A stretch of DNA of 64,000 nt from Fremontodendron californicum (Eukaryota > Streptophyta > Magnoliopsida > Malvales > Malvaceae). The DNA is taken from assembly GCA_030761205.1 (NCBI GenBank), contig JAULJL010000028.1:11452001-11516000 (forward strand), in the 5' to 3' direction. Of the stretch, positions 32,937 through 43,664 are shown piece after piece. The translations under genes and the position numbers were made by a program. The stretch's first letter is position 1. The number at the start of each line of letters is the position of its first letter. A model generated the notes under the pieces. It ran no database searches, was not told the origin of the DNA, and was given only the letters and a program-made list of their open reading frames with translations.

Positions 32937-34075
32937 TGTTAGATATATTAGCTTTGAATTGATCTTAATCTTGAAATGACAAACTCTTAAGCTTAATTAG
33001 CTTGTGATTAAATTATTCTTAATTTAATTCGTTTAATCATTTTAATAATATTTTGGAAAATGCTAAAACATTTTAAACTCTTTTTTTTTTCCTAAAAAAT
33101 ACATGTTCTTAAATATATATATATATATATATATGTTTAAAAAAAATTTGAGACAAATTGACCTCTCTTCAAAAGCAAAGAAAACCTTTTAATGAATAGG
33201 GCATCGATCCCCTAAGTAAAGGATCGATCCCTTGAGAGTCAGTAGCTTCTGATCTTTGCAGGGCAGTAAGGGATCGATCCCCTCAAGGAAAGGGTCGATC
33301 CCTTGACTCCAACGATCATATTTTTTAAAAAAGAAAAATGAGGGGATCGATCCCTGCAATCATAGGATCGATCCCATGCGTACTTCACTGACTTCCAAGT
33401 ATGATTTTTGAGAAAACAACGGCTCTATTTCGCATTAAATGATCCCAAACGGTCATATCTAATATTCAACATAAAGAAGAGACTTCCTAACACTTCCAAG
33501 ACTAAGAGACTCCAAGATAAGCAAATCAAAGCAAGAATTCTTTCAAGTATTCATTGTGCTTAAGCTATATTTCACATTGTATTCATCTTTTCGTAGTATT
33601 TGTCTCTTTAAATCTTGTGCTTAAACTCAACAAACACTTTCCTATTAAAGGATCATCTTAGTTTGCAAACAAATCTTCATTCTCTAAAGGGGTTTGAGAT
33701 TGTGAGTGACTTGTTCCTAAGGATTTGGATAGAATTCTTAAGGGGTTAAGAGGTTTCTATCTAAGCCTCAAAAGATAGGGATTGTAAGGTTATAACTTAA
33801 CCTCAAAAGTAATTTTCACTAGTGGATTGGTGAAGCATCTTGGCAAGGAAGTGCCAAGAAGAGAAGATGTACGCATCGAGTGAAAGTGCCGAACCTCTAT
33901 ACATCGATTGTCTGCTTTCTCTTCCCTTACTCTTTATTTTATCTACTCATATTGTTCATTTATTTTATATTAAGTTTGATTTTTTAATTTTCATATATTA
34001 AAAATCAAATTTACTTGTGAAATTTTTAATAACCAATTCACCCCCTATTGGTTAATCTCTACACTTGAGCTAACA
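32937..34075 (+). repeat. 5' LTR of the nested copia element (1139 bp)
   Basis: TGTTAG...CTAACA ends. It contains a TA microsatellite (33113-33133, shorter in the other LTR) and six GGATCGATCCC-type palindromes (33199-33376). Confidence 0.92.
33199..33376. repeat. Palindrome cluster GGGATCGATCCC in the 5' LTR
   Basis: Six near-identical 12-bp palindromes centred on ATCGAT occur here. The same set is at 40182-40361 in the 3' LTR, and further copies lie at 39229-39390 just upstream of that LTR. Confidence 0.85.
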
Positions 34076-34077
34076 AT

Positions 34078-34089
34078 TGGTATCAAAGC
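34078..34089 (+). other. Primer binding site (initiator tRNA-Met)
   Basis: TGGTATCAAAGC begins two bases after the 5' LTR. It differs at one base from the standard plant tRNA-iMet primer site. Confidence 0.85.
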
Positions 34090-34146
34090 TGTTGGTCTCT
34101 TTTGTAGGTCTAACAACCTTGAGAAAAGATTCTTCTAAGTTCAAAG

Positions 34147-35798
34147 ATGTCTCAAGTTTGGAATAAAGAGGAAAATGATGAATTTCAACATGAAGCTTGT
34201 CTTATGGCCTTTGAATCCAATGCTACACCCATGGGTCTTGAAGGTCACTCCACTACGAAACCACATCTCTTCAATTGTGAGAACTATTCCTATTGGAGAA
34301 CAAGGATGAAGCTCTTTGCTCAAGCAAATGATTATGAAGTTTGGAAGGTCATCATGAATGGTCCACTCATTCCTAAGAAGAAAGTTGGAGAAACACAAAT
34401 GCCTAAGGATGAAAATGAATGAGATGAAGCAGACATCAAGATGGCTCAATTGAATGCCAAAGCAATGCACAGTTTCTTTTGTGCTTTAGGTCCAAGTGAA
34501 TATAATAGGGTTTATCATTGTGACAATGCTAAGCAAGTTTGGGACAAACTGGCAATCACTCATGAAGGAACAAACCAAGTGAAAGAATCAAAGATTAGTA
34601 TGCTCACTCTTGATTATGAACTGTTCAAGATGAAATCCGAGGAAAGTATAAAAGAGATGTCTAATCGCTTTACGGATGTATCAATGGCTTGAAGGGTCTT
34701 CAAAAGACATATCCTAACAAAGAAATGGTCAAGAAGTTGTTAAATAGTCTTCTTAAATCTTGGAAAGCTAAAGTGATCGCCATTGAAGAATCTAAGGATC
34801 TTAGTATTCTCTCCTTAGATGAACTCATTGGTTCTCTCTTAACCTATGAGATGAAAATCAAGCATGGACAAGAGTCAACAAAGAAGATTGGTGTTGCCTT
34901 CAAATCAACCATTCAAGAAGAAGAAAGTGAAGATAACGATGAGGTTGATAAATATAAAGAGATTGCTATGCTTGCAAAAAGATTCAAAATTTTCCTAAGG
35001 ATGAACAAAGGAAGAGGACCTCAAAGAAAAGATATGGTTAGAGGTGAATCAAGTAAAAGGGAAAATGATCAAATCATATGCTACGAATGTAAGAAACTGG
35101 GTCACATCAAATTTGAATGTCTCTTATTGAAGAAACAAAAGTCAAGAAAGCCAAAGAAGAAAGCTATGGTGGCTACATGGAGTGATACTGACACATCCGA
35201 CAATGATGAGTCATATGACGATGAAATAGCCAACCTATGTCTCATGGCTCTCGAAAAGCCTGAGGTATCTTCTAACTCTAATAACTTATGTTCATATACT
35301 TTTGATGAATTGCAAGATGCCTATAATGATCTATTTTTTGAATTTGAGTCCATGAGTCTAAAATATAAGAAAATGATTTCAAAATTGAAAAATAAAAATG
35401 ACTTTTTGATTAAAGCCAAGAATGATTTTGAAAAAAAATTTGATGACTTGAAAAATGAAATTGATGATTTTACTACAAAGAATGCAAACTTGCATAATTC
35501 TTTCACTAGATTCTATATGGGACATCAAAAGCTTAATGACATGCTTGAAACTCAAAGGGTTTTCTTTGACAAAAATGGTTTGGGTTATGATGGTGATAAA
35601 AAGGAAACTCATTTCAAAAATTTCTTTGTTAAATCAAGTAACTCATATGAAGCATCTAACATGTGCACATATTGTCATAAATTGGGTCATTCAATCCAAT
35701 CTTATCCCTTGAAGGTTGTCACTTATAGAAGTAAAATCACTAGGAGTGTGTGGATTCCTAAAGGAGTTAGTAATCTCAAGATAAGATTACTAAAATGA
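34147..35798 (+). pseudogene. Gag region of the nested copia element, frameshifted
   Basis: The frame opens at ATG 34147. A TGA at 34420-34422 and a frameshift near 34689 break it. Visible parts are a DUF4219/UBN2-type capsid region (NCENYSYWRTRMKLF near residue 38), a CCHC zinc knuckle (CYECKKLGHIKFEC, about 35080-35121), an acidic stretch and a coiled-coil-like region, then a second, incomplete Cys/His cluster (MCTYCHKLGH near 35660). It would form the particle that packages the element RNA. A stop at 35796-35798 cuts it from protease. Confidence 0.88.
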
Positions 35799-35895
35799 AG
35801 TGGATCCCTAAAGGCACAAGAATTGTGAACACTAATGCTCAAGGACCCAAAAAAATTTGGGTACCCAAAACCAAAACTTGATTTTGTGTTTGTAG

Positions 35896-37240
35896 GTGGA
35901 TGAGCATTATTTCAAGGTAAATTCAACAAAAAGAAATCCTTGGTACCTTGATAGTGGATGCTCAAGACACATGACCGGAGACAAAAGTCAATTCTTAGAT
36001 TTAAAGCCCAAAGGTGGTGGAGATGTTACCTTTGGAGACAATTCTAAAGGACAAATTGAAGGCATTGGTTCTATTGGTAACAACTCTTCAACTAATATTG
36101 AAAATGTTCTCTTTGTTAAAGGTCTTAAGCATAATTTACTTAGCATTAGTCAATTGTGTGACAAAGGTTTAAGAGTCATAGTTGAATCTATGGGTTGTCA
36201 AGTGATAAACATCAAGACAAATGAACTTGTTTTTATTGGTCATAGATAAGGAAATATTTATGTTGTTTATTTGAATGATTTGTCTTCACAAAATGTTTGT
36301 CTTATTTCTAAAGATGAAAATGACTCTTGGATTTGGCATAGAAGACTAGGTCATGCTAGTATGCATGTTATTTCAAAACTTTCTCAAAAAGAGTTAGTTG
36401 TTGGTTAACCAAAATTGAAATTTGAAAATGACAAAGTATATGGTGCTTGTGCTAAAGGTAAACATACGAGAGCTTCTTTTAAACCTAAAAATGTTGTTTC
36501 AACTACTAGAGTATTGCAAATGTTTCATATTGATCTTTTTGGTCCAACAAGGACATTGAGTTTGGGTGGTAAACAATATGGTTTTGTTTTGGTTGATGAT
36601 TTCTCTAGGTACACATGGGTTCTCTTTTTAAATTCTAAAGATGAAGATTTGGAAAAGTTCATCACCTTTTGTAAAATTGTTCAAAATGAAAAAGGTTATT
36701 CTATTTCTAGCATAAGAAGTGATCATGGAAAAGAATTTGAAAATCTTGGTTTCGACAAGTTTTGGTAATAAAAATGTTATTAGTCATAACTTTTCAGCAC
36801 CTAGAACTCCTCAACAAAATGGAGTATTGGAGAGGAAAAATAGAACCTTGGAGGAAATGGCTAGGACCATGCTTTGTGAAAAGAACTTACCAAGATATCT
36901 TTGGGCGGAAGCCATTAATACTTCTTGTTATATCATAAATAGAGCTATGATTAGGCCAATTTTGAAGAAAACACCATATGAGCTTTTTAAAGGTAGAAAG
37001 CCTAACATAAGCTACTTTCATTCTTTTGGTTGCAAATGTTTTGTTTTAAATAATGGAAAGGATAACCTTGGTAAATTTGATGCAAAAAAGTGATGAAGCT
37101 ATTTTTCTTGGTTATTCCATGATTTCCAAAGCTTTTAGAGTCTTTAATAAGAGAACTCTAGTTGTAGAAGAACTATTCATGTTATATTTGATGAAACTAA
37201 TTCACCTTCGAGAAAAATATCTTTTGATGATGATGATGTA
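35896..37240 (+). pseudogene. Protease and integrase region of the nested copia element, broken
   Basis: The aspartic protease part contains YLDSGCSRHMTG (about 35944-35979). Integrase follows with a partial zinc domain (HRRLGHAS near 36340, CAKGKHTRASF near 36448), then catalytic Asp in HIDLFGP (about 36528), Asp in SDHGKEF (about 36720) and Glu in NGVLERKNRT (about 36823). Stops at 36247-36249 and 36406-36408 and frameshifts near 36765 and 37090 prevent a full product. Confidence 0.88.
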
Positions 37241-38889
37241 GGCATATTTCAAGAAAATATAGATGATGCATCACTATCCAATGGGCAAGCTCAAGTTGAA
37301 GTGGATCAAGAACCTACAAAAGAAGATGACTTTCTTGAACCCATACAAGTTGAAAATGAGGCAAGCTATCCTAGAGAATTGAGATATGTCAAAGATGGTG
37401 AGATTTTTGGTGATCCAACAAAGGGGTAATTACTACATCTTCTCTTAGAAATACTTGTAATTATGTTGCTTTTCTTTCTCAAATTGAACCTAAAAACATT
37501 GATGAGGCCTTTGGAGATGATTATTGGATTATGGCTATGCAAGAAGAGTTAAATCAATTTGAAAGAAGCAAAGTTTGGAATTTAGTGAAAAGACCTAGTG
37601 ATTATCCAACTATAGGTACCAAATGGGTCTTTAGAAACAAACTTGATGAAAATGGCAATATTGTTAGAAACAAAGCTAGGTTAGTTGCTCAAGGATATCG
37701 TCAAGAAGAAAGAATTGACTATGATGAAACCTATGCCCCGGTAGCTAGATTAAAAGCTATTAGGATGCTTTTAGCTTTTGCTTGTTTTAAAGATTTCAAA
37801 CTTTTTCAAATGGATGTTAAAAGTGCTTTTCTTAATGGCATGAAAGGCTTTCAAAATTTTTTATTGAAAAAGGTTTTAATAGAGATAAAGTTGATACTAC
37901 TCTTTTTATAAAGGTTCAAGGTAAAGACATTCTAATAATTCAAGTTTATGTTGATGATATCATATTTGGTTCCACTAATGAATCTCTTTGTTAAGAATTT
38001 TTTAAGCTTATGCAAGGTGAATTTGAGATGAGCATGATGGGGGAGCTTACTTTCTTTTTGGGATTACAAGTTAAGCAAACTAAAGATGGCATCTTCATCA
38101 ATAAAGCAAAATACGTAAGGGACTTGCTCAAGAGGTTTGGCATGGATGGCTCAAAACCCTACTCAACACCCATGAGCACTTCAACTAAGCTTGATAAGGA
38201 TGAAGGAGGTAAATGTGTTGACACTAAACTTTATAGGTATATGATTGGCTCTTTGCTTTATCTTACCGCAAGTAGACCCGATATTATGTTTAGTGTATGC
38301 TTATGTGCTAGATTTCAATCATCACCTAGAGTCTCACATTTACTTGTCGTTAAGCGAATATTTCGTTACCTTAAGCACACCTAGTCTAGGCTTATGGTAC
38401 CTAAAAAGATCCTCTTTTGTTTTGCATGCTTATTCGGATGCGGATTTTGGTGGTTGTAAAATTGATAGAAAAAGCACTTTTGGTACTTGTCAATTTGTTC
38501 GGAATATGCTCATATCATGGTTCTCCAAGAAACAAAATAGTGTTGCTTTATCCACAACCGAGGCAGAATATGTATCCGCGGGTAGTTGTTGTGCTCAAAT
38601 CTTGTGGATCAAACAACAAATGGAGGATTTTGGACTTACCATGGATCACATTCCTATAAAATGTGATAATACTAGTGCTATTAGTCTCACTAAAAATCCC
38701 ATTCAACATTCAAGGACTAAGCATATAGAGATAAGACACCATTTCATTAGAGATCATGTTCAAAAAGGTGATATTGTACTTGAATTTGTTGATACCTTGC
38801 GTCAATTAGCGAATATATTCACTAAGCCACTTGATAGAGATAGATTTTGCACTATTAGAGGTGAACTTGGATTAACGAATGCACCTTGA
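37241..38889 (+). pseudogene. RT and RNase H region of the nested copia element, internal deletion
   Basis: RT begins with MAMQEELNQFERSKVW (37531) and runs to the DVKSAFLNG block (about 37812-37838). It then jumps to the ERLSKFFIEKGF block, so 40-odd codons that normally carry the EQPPGF and ALYGLKQAPRAW motifs are missing at about 37841. YVDD is retained (about 37948). A TAA at 37993-37995 and a frameshift near 38383 follow. RNase H runs to 38889 with YSDADFGGCK, TEAEYVSAGS and RTKHIEIRHHFI blocks. The stop at 38887-38889 is at the family's usual end. Confidence 0.9.
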
Positions 38890-39930
38890 TTATATTCAAT
38901 GTTTTGTTCTTAATTGGTATGAGCAAGTTCAATGATATTGATTTTGTTTATAAACTTGTCTCAATGATGTTTGAACATTGAATGCATTGTTTGATGTTTC
39001 AAAGTTTGTTTTATTGATTGGAAATGATACACATGTTGGACTTGAACTAGTGCTTGTGTGTTATATGTGTATTTGATGAGTATGTTTGATTGGTTCATTC
39101 ATTTTGGACATTTTTATATGCATTTAGAATTATAAAATTGAATAAGTAATGTCCAAAATTTGAAAATTACAAGTTTTAAATTGAAAAATCACAAGTTTTC
39201 AAAGGTGTTTTTGACTGCAATTGCATATGGGATCGGTCCCATATGAATGAAATGAATCCCTCTGCCCAATATTGCAAAATTAAAAGCCAAAACCCATATT
39301 TTTCCAAGTAGGGATCGATCCCCTTTGAATATGGGATCGATCCCATTTGAACGAAGGATCGATCCCATAAAGAGAGGATCTATCCCCTCCTGCCTGATGC
39401 GCCTATATGCGCACGCGAGCCCCCCTTGGTCAGTTTCATTTTCTTCCCTCTTGCTATTGCTTTGGTGGATATTGCTTTGTTGATTAGATCTTGCTTTGTT
39501 GGATATTGTTTTGTTGTTGTTGGAATGCTATTTTTTTTGGCTAAATTGATATGTTGGTATTGAATTTCAATATATATTTTTTTGACGTATTGATGTATTG
39601 ATCTTGGATTGCTATATTGCATTCCCCTTAGCTTTGAATTGATGTTATTTTTGATATTACAAAAAGGAGGAGAAAATTCACATTACCAAATTTGCTTTAA
39701 GTGAACAAAAATGAAACATTTGATAAAAAGCAATTTTTCATATATGCTTAAATGTTTGTAGATATTGGAATTTAAGATCCTTTCTTGTTCTTTATTTGTC
39801 TTTTTGCAAAGTTAAAAAGAATGCTTTAATTAAGGGAGAGTTTTTATTGAAAATCCTTATCTCTTTAATTAAGGGGGAGTTTTTACAAACAAATTTATCT
39901 TAAGTTTTGTCATATAAAAAATAGGGAGAT
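38890..39930 (+). other. Noncoding tail of the nested copia element, with purine tracts
   Basis: No further gene is seen, so there is no envelope-like third ORF here. GGATCGATCCC palindromes recur at 39229-39390. Purine tracts AAGGGAGAG (39833), AAGGGGGAG (39869) and ATAGGGAGA (39921, directly before the LTR) fit the multiplied polypurine tracts known from Sireviruses. Confidence 0.75.
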
Positions 39931-41077
39931 TGTTAGCTATATTAGCTTTGAATTGATCTTAATTTTGAAATGACAAACTCTTAAGCTTAATTAGCTTGTG
40001 ATTAAATTATTCTTAATTTAGCATTTTTCGTTTAATCATTTTAATAATATTTTGGAAAATGCTAAAACATTTTAAACTCCTTTATTTTTCTCAAAAATAC
40101 ATGTTCTTAAATATATATATGTTTAAAATATTTTTGAGACAAATTGACCTCTCTTCAAAAGCAAAGAAAACCTTTTAATGAAGAGAGGATCGATCCCCTA
40201 AGTAAGGGATCGATCCCTTGAGAGTTAGTAGCTACTGATCTTTGCAGGACAGTAAGGGATCGATCTCCTCAAGGAAAGGATCGATCCCTTGACTCCAACG
40301 GTCATATTTTTTAAAGAAAAAAATGAGGGGATCGATCCCTGCAATCATAGGATCGATCCCATGCGTACTGCACTGACTTCCAAGTACGATTTTTGAGGAA
40401 ACAACGACTCTATTTCGCATTACATGATCCCAAACGGTCATATCTAATATTCAACATATAGAAGGGACTTCCTAACACTTCCAAGACTAAAAGACTCCAA
40501 GATAAGCAAATCAAAGAAAGAATTTTCATATTCTCTCTATTTTTCAAGTATTCATTGTGCTTAAGCTCTATTTCACATTGTATTCATCTTTTCATTGTAT
40601 TTGTCTCTTCAAATCTTGTGCTTAAACTCAGCAAACACTTTCCTATTAGAGGATCATCTTAGTTTCCAAACAAATCTTCACTCTCTAAAGAGGTTTGAGA
40701 TTGTGATTGACTTGTTCTTAAGGATTTGAGTAGAATTCTTAAGGGGTCAAGAGGTTTCTATCTAAGCCTCAAAAGATAGGGATTGTAAGGTTATACCTTA
40801 ACCTCAAAGGTAATTTTCACTAGTGGATTGGTGAAGCATCTTGGCAAGGAAGTGCCAAGAAAAAAGGACGTACGCATCGAGTGAAAGTGCCGAACCTCTA
40901 TACATCGATTGTTTGCTTTCTCTTCCCTTACTCTTTATTTTATCTACTCATATTGTTCATTTATTTTATATTAAGTTTGATTTCTTAATTTCCATATATT
41001 AAAAATCAAATTTACTTGTGAAATTTTTAATAACCAATTCACCCCCCTCTTGGTTAATCTCTACACTTAAGCTAACA
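39931..41077 (+). repeat. 3' LTR of the nested copia element (1147 bp)
   Basis: It aligns with the 5' LTR along its length, with scattered substitutions and small indels (for example a shorter TA run and a GCATTTTTCG variant near 40020). TGTTAG...CTAACA ends are intact. Confidence 0.92.
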
Positions 41078-41289
41078 ATGATGACGACGACGACACTGAT
41101 GATGATGATGATAATTAGAAATTAAAAGTTAGAAAATTTGCATTTATGTTACTATTATGTTATGTTTTCATGATATAATAACATGTTATTATATGTTTGT
41201 TCATTTTATACGTTAATTAAATTAAAGTAAATTTATTTTCTGTTAGTCTATTTACTAATACATTTTATATTGTTCATGTTATAGATAAA

Positions 41290-43143
41290 ATGCGATGAGT
41301 GGGTAAAAGTGGTAAGAAACAACAACGTGGTAGAATATGGTTTGCTTTCAGAGCAGCTAACATGCGACGTGGATTGTCTGAAGGGCCTTCCACCTCGCGT
41401 ATGCCACCTTAGTCGACTCCCTCAAAATCAGCCCCTCAGCGTATACCGTCGCCGCCTCAGTCAATTCCCTCGAAACCTGCCCCCTGCGTATGCCGGCTCC
41501 ATCAGCTTCCCTTCGATGCCTCTTTTGAACATTGAGCAGTACCTGGTGAATAAGCCTCCATCGATGTATGTCCCTTGGGTAAATGAACCGGAGACAGAGA
41601 TACCCAAATCACAGACTCCTCAAGTACCCAATGCTTCAGCCCTGGCAAGGAAACGGGGTAAAGGTAGGACAAAAGGTTACTGATACCGAGTAATCCTATT
41701 GACAGGTTCCGACTGTCATTTCTACAAAACACGTAAGTTCATTACATTTTCTTAATTTCATTAGTTAATAACAGTTAATTATTATGGATTGGCATGCTTC
41801 ATTTTTTAGGATTTTCATGGATAGTTGTGTGAAATTCACTATTGTCACATTGATCAGACACCACTTCAACGAACCGTGACCTACTTGGAAAAAGATCCCC
41901 TTCTATGCGAAGGAATCTATGTGGTGTTTATTTGAGGTATCATTTGCATAAATAACAAATTTTAATTTAATTCACTTAATCAAATATGTTTATTTTATAT
42001 ATTAATTCTTATTATCTCATTGTAGGAAAAATGCTAGTGTCTCCCGAACAAACACCTTTGGTTAGAAAAATATGGGAGGCACATGTAAGGAACGGATGAA
42101 AGACATGTTGGAAAGTGAGAGCGAAAATGCTATGGTCTTATTTGAGACTAATAAAATAGAGGAATGTAAAGGTACAAAAGTGACTAGATAGTTGTTGATA
42201 TTTGGGATCAACTTATTGACAGCGTCTGAAATACCAATGCTTGGAAAATGAGGTGTGAAAAGACCAAAGCTAATAGGAACATGGAAAAATATGAAAGTAT
42301 TACAAAGCACACAGGAGGATCAACTCCTTTTCTACTTACTGTTCATCGGAGGGTAAGATGTTTTTGTATTTCAGATGTTGTTTATATATTGAAAAATTGA
42401 ATATTAAGTTATACTCTATTAATTGTTTTATCAACATAATTTTGGAATTTCATTTATGTAGTCACAAGAGATGCAACGCGAAGCCACTTTTAAGGAAATA
42501 TTTGACAAAACTCATAAACGTGCTAGGGGACGTGGTGATTATGTGGACAATAAGTCTAGAGCTGTTAGTGTAAGTCTTTAACTATATAAATATTGTTTGT
42601 ACATTTTTTTACGTTATTTAATTATCTATACTTGTTGATTTCTATGACTGAATAATTTATATATATGTCGATTATAATGTCTCCTATTAATTGTATATAT
42701 TTTAATATTTGCAATTATAGGAAAACTGTGCTACTTATTTGCAGCAAAAATATGGTGACGATGCCTCTACTTTTTCTGATTTCAATCATCAGGCTTGGTC
42801 TCAAGCTATTGGGGGCATTGAGACTACTCAGACGCATATTTATGGGTTCAGAACAAGATCAAAAACTCGGGAAGTTTTCCCCTCTGCCAACGCCAACTAC
42901 AGTTCAGAAGCGGCCAACTTCTCTGCATGTGGTCCTTCGACTTCACCTCAGCAGGCAACAGTTCAGACATAGGCAGTGCAAGAATTGCAATACGAGATTA
43001 CGAACATCAAAAATGACATCAAGAAAATGAAGGATGTCTTGTTTGGCTTAAGGTTGATGTTACGAGCTCAAGAAAATTAAGCTGGAACTTCTAGTGCCAG
43101 AGGCAGTGGTGCAGGTGGATCCGGTCACGATCCAAGACTTTGA
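41290..43143 (+). pseudogene. Second CACTA gene, Ptta/En/Spm (TnpA-like) transposase, five exons, decayed
   Basis: Exons with matching GT-AG sites are about 41290-41732, 41810-41936, 42026-42352, 42462-42569 and 42721-43143. The wording fits the plant transposase family PF03004: RHHFNEPW in exon 2, the NRNMEKYESITKHTGGS region in exon 3 and REATFKEIFDKTHKRARG in exon 4, with a coiled-coil-like end. It is thought to bind the subterminal repeats. Exon 1 is proline-rich and frameshifted. In-frame stops occur in exon 3 (near 42189) and exon 5 (42970 and 43078), so no full protein can be made. Confidence 0.8.
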
Positions 43144-43379
43144 AGGATGCCTTTCTGGATATTATTTTAAACAATTTTTAATAATTTGTTATTCGAATAT
43201 TACTATATTTTTTATTTATGAAATTTTATTTAATTATCATATTAATTTTCTCTTATTTCATTTGTTTTAATTGCAAAATTATCATTATTATTTAAATTAT
43301 TTATTATATATAAAATTTATTATTATAATTATAATTATATATATAAATTGATTACTATAATTATATATAAAATTAATTA

Positions 43380-43661
43380 GGTTAATTTTCATCGCAAATA
43401 GGTATTTGCAACGAAAATTTTCGTGGGCAATATTTTATTTCTGACGGAATTTTTCGACAGAAATGTATTTTTGACAAAAAATTATGTCGAAAATGCTACT
43501 TGTTTTCGACTGAATTTTTTCCGATAGAATACTATTACCGTCTTAAGTATTTCTGATAAATTTTTTCGATAAAAAATTCCGTCGAAAATACTTTTTACCA
43601 ACTAATTTAGGGCTTTTTCCGATGGAATTTTCCATCAAAAAAAGCCCTCTCTCTTGTAGTG
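43380..43661. repeat. Right subterminal and terminal repeats of the CACTA element
   Basis: Copies of TTTTTCGA(C/T), ATTCCGTCGAAAA and TTTTCCGATGGAATTTTCC are packed between the second gene and the terminus CTCTCTTGTAGTG. They mirror the left subterminal zone. Confidence 0.75.
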
Positions 43662-43664
43662 ATC

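Larger units (their letters stand above)
32937..41077 (+). mobile_element. Sirevirus-like Ty1/copia element nested in the CACTA transposase
   Basis: It has two LTRs (32937-34075 and 39931-41077), each starting TGTTAG and ending CTAACA, and is flanked by ATGAT (32932-32936 and 41078-41082), a perfect 5-bp target duplication. A primer site for initiator tRNA-Met follows the left LTR. Gene order is gag, protease, integrase, RT, RNase H, the copia order. The CSRHMTGDKSQF protease block, LTRs above 1 kb and purine tracts repeated before the 3' LTR fit Sireviruses. The LTRs differ by scattered substitutions and small indels, so it is not a recent insertion. Confidence 0.95.
29260..41118 (+). pseudogene. 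TNP2-type CACTA transposase, multiply broken and split by copia
   Basis: ATG at 29260 opens a Transpos_assoc domain (DKDGYINNEFLNEV region) but a TGA follows six codons later where the family has Trp, and a second TGA replaces an Arg near 29427. Fragments continue in shifting frames: a zinc-binding part (29803-30050), the TNP2 DDE-like core (LPPWMCMKQ near 30340, DFLTYDILSGWSTYG near 30546, then the HNLDVMHIEKNVFD motif near 30930), a DUF4218 segment (MKSHDCHIFIQRLLP, 31230-31540), a DUF4216 segment (32230-32480) and an acidic tail. The copia element lies in that tail; the Asp run resumes at 41078 and stops at TAG 41116-41118. The protein would nick and move the CACTA ends. It cannot be made from this copy. 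Confidence 0.9.
27987..43661 (+). mobile_element. CACTA (En/Spm) DNA transposon, 15.7 kb, with a nested copia element
   Basis: The left end CACTAAGAGAGAAAATCC and the right end, in reverse CACTACAAGAGAGAGGGC, are CACTA-type termini. Host ATC flanks both ends (27984-27986 and 43662-43664), the 3-bp duplication expected for the superfamily. Subterminal zones at both ends (27987-28430 and 43380-43661) are dense in TTTTTCGACGGAAT/ATTCCGTCGAAA words, likely transposase-binding repeats. Inside are a TNP2-type transposase gene and a second, intron-containing gene, both broken. Without the copia insertion the element would be about 7.5 kb. Confidence 0.93.

Noticed and set aside
33199..40361. Regular GGATCGATCCC repeats considered as a CRISPR-like array
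   Set aside because: Spacing is irregular, the repeats are palindromes within LTRs of a plant retroelement, and no associated genes exist.
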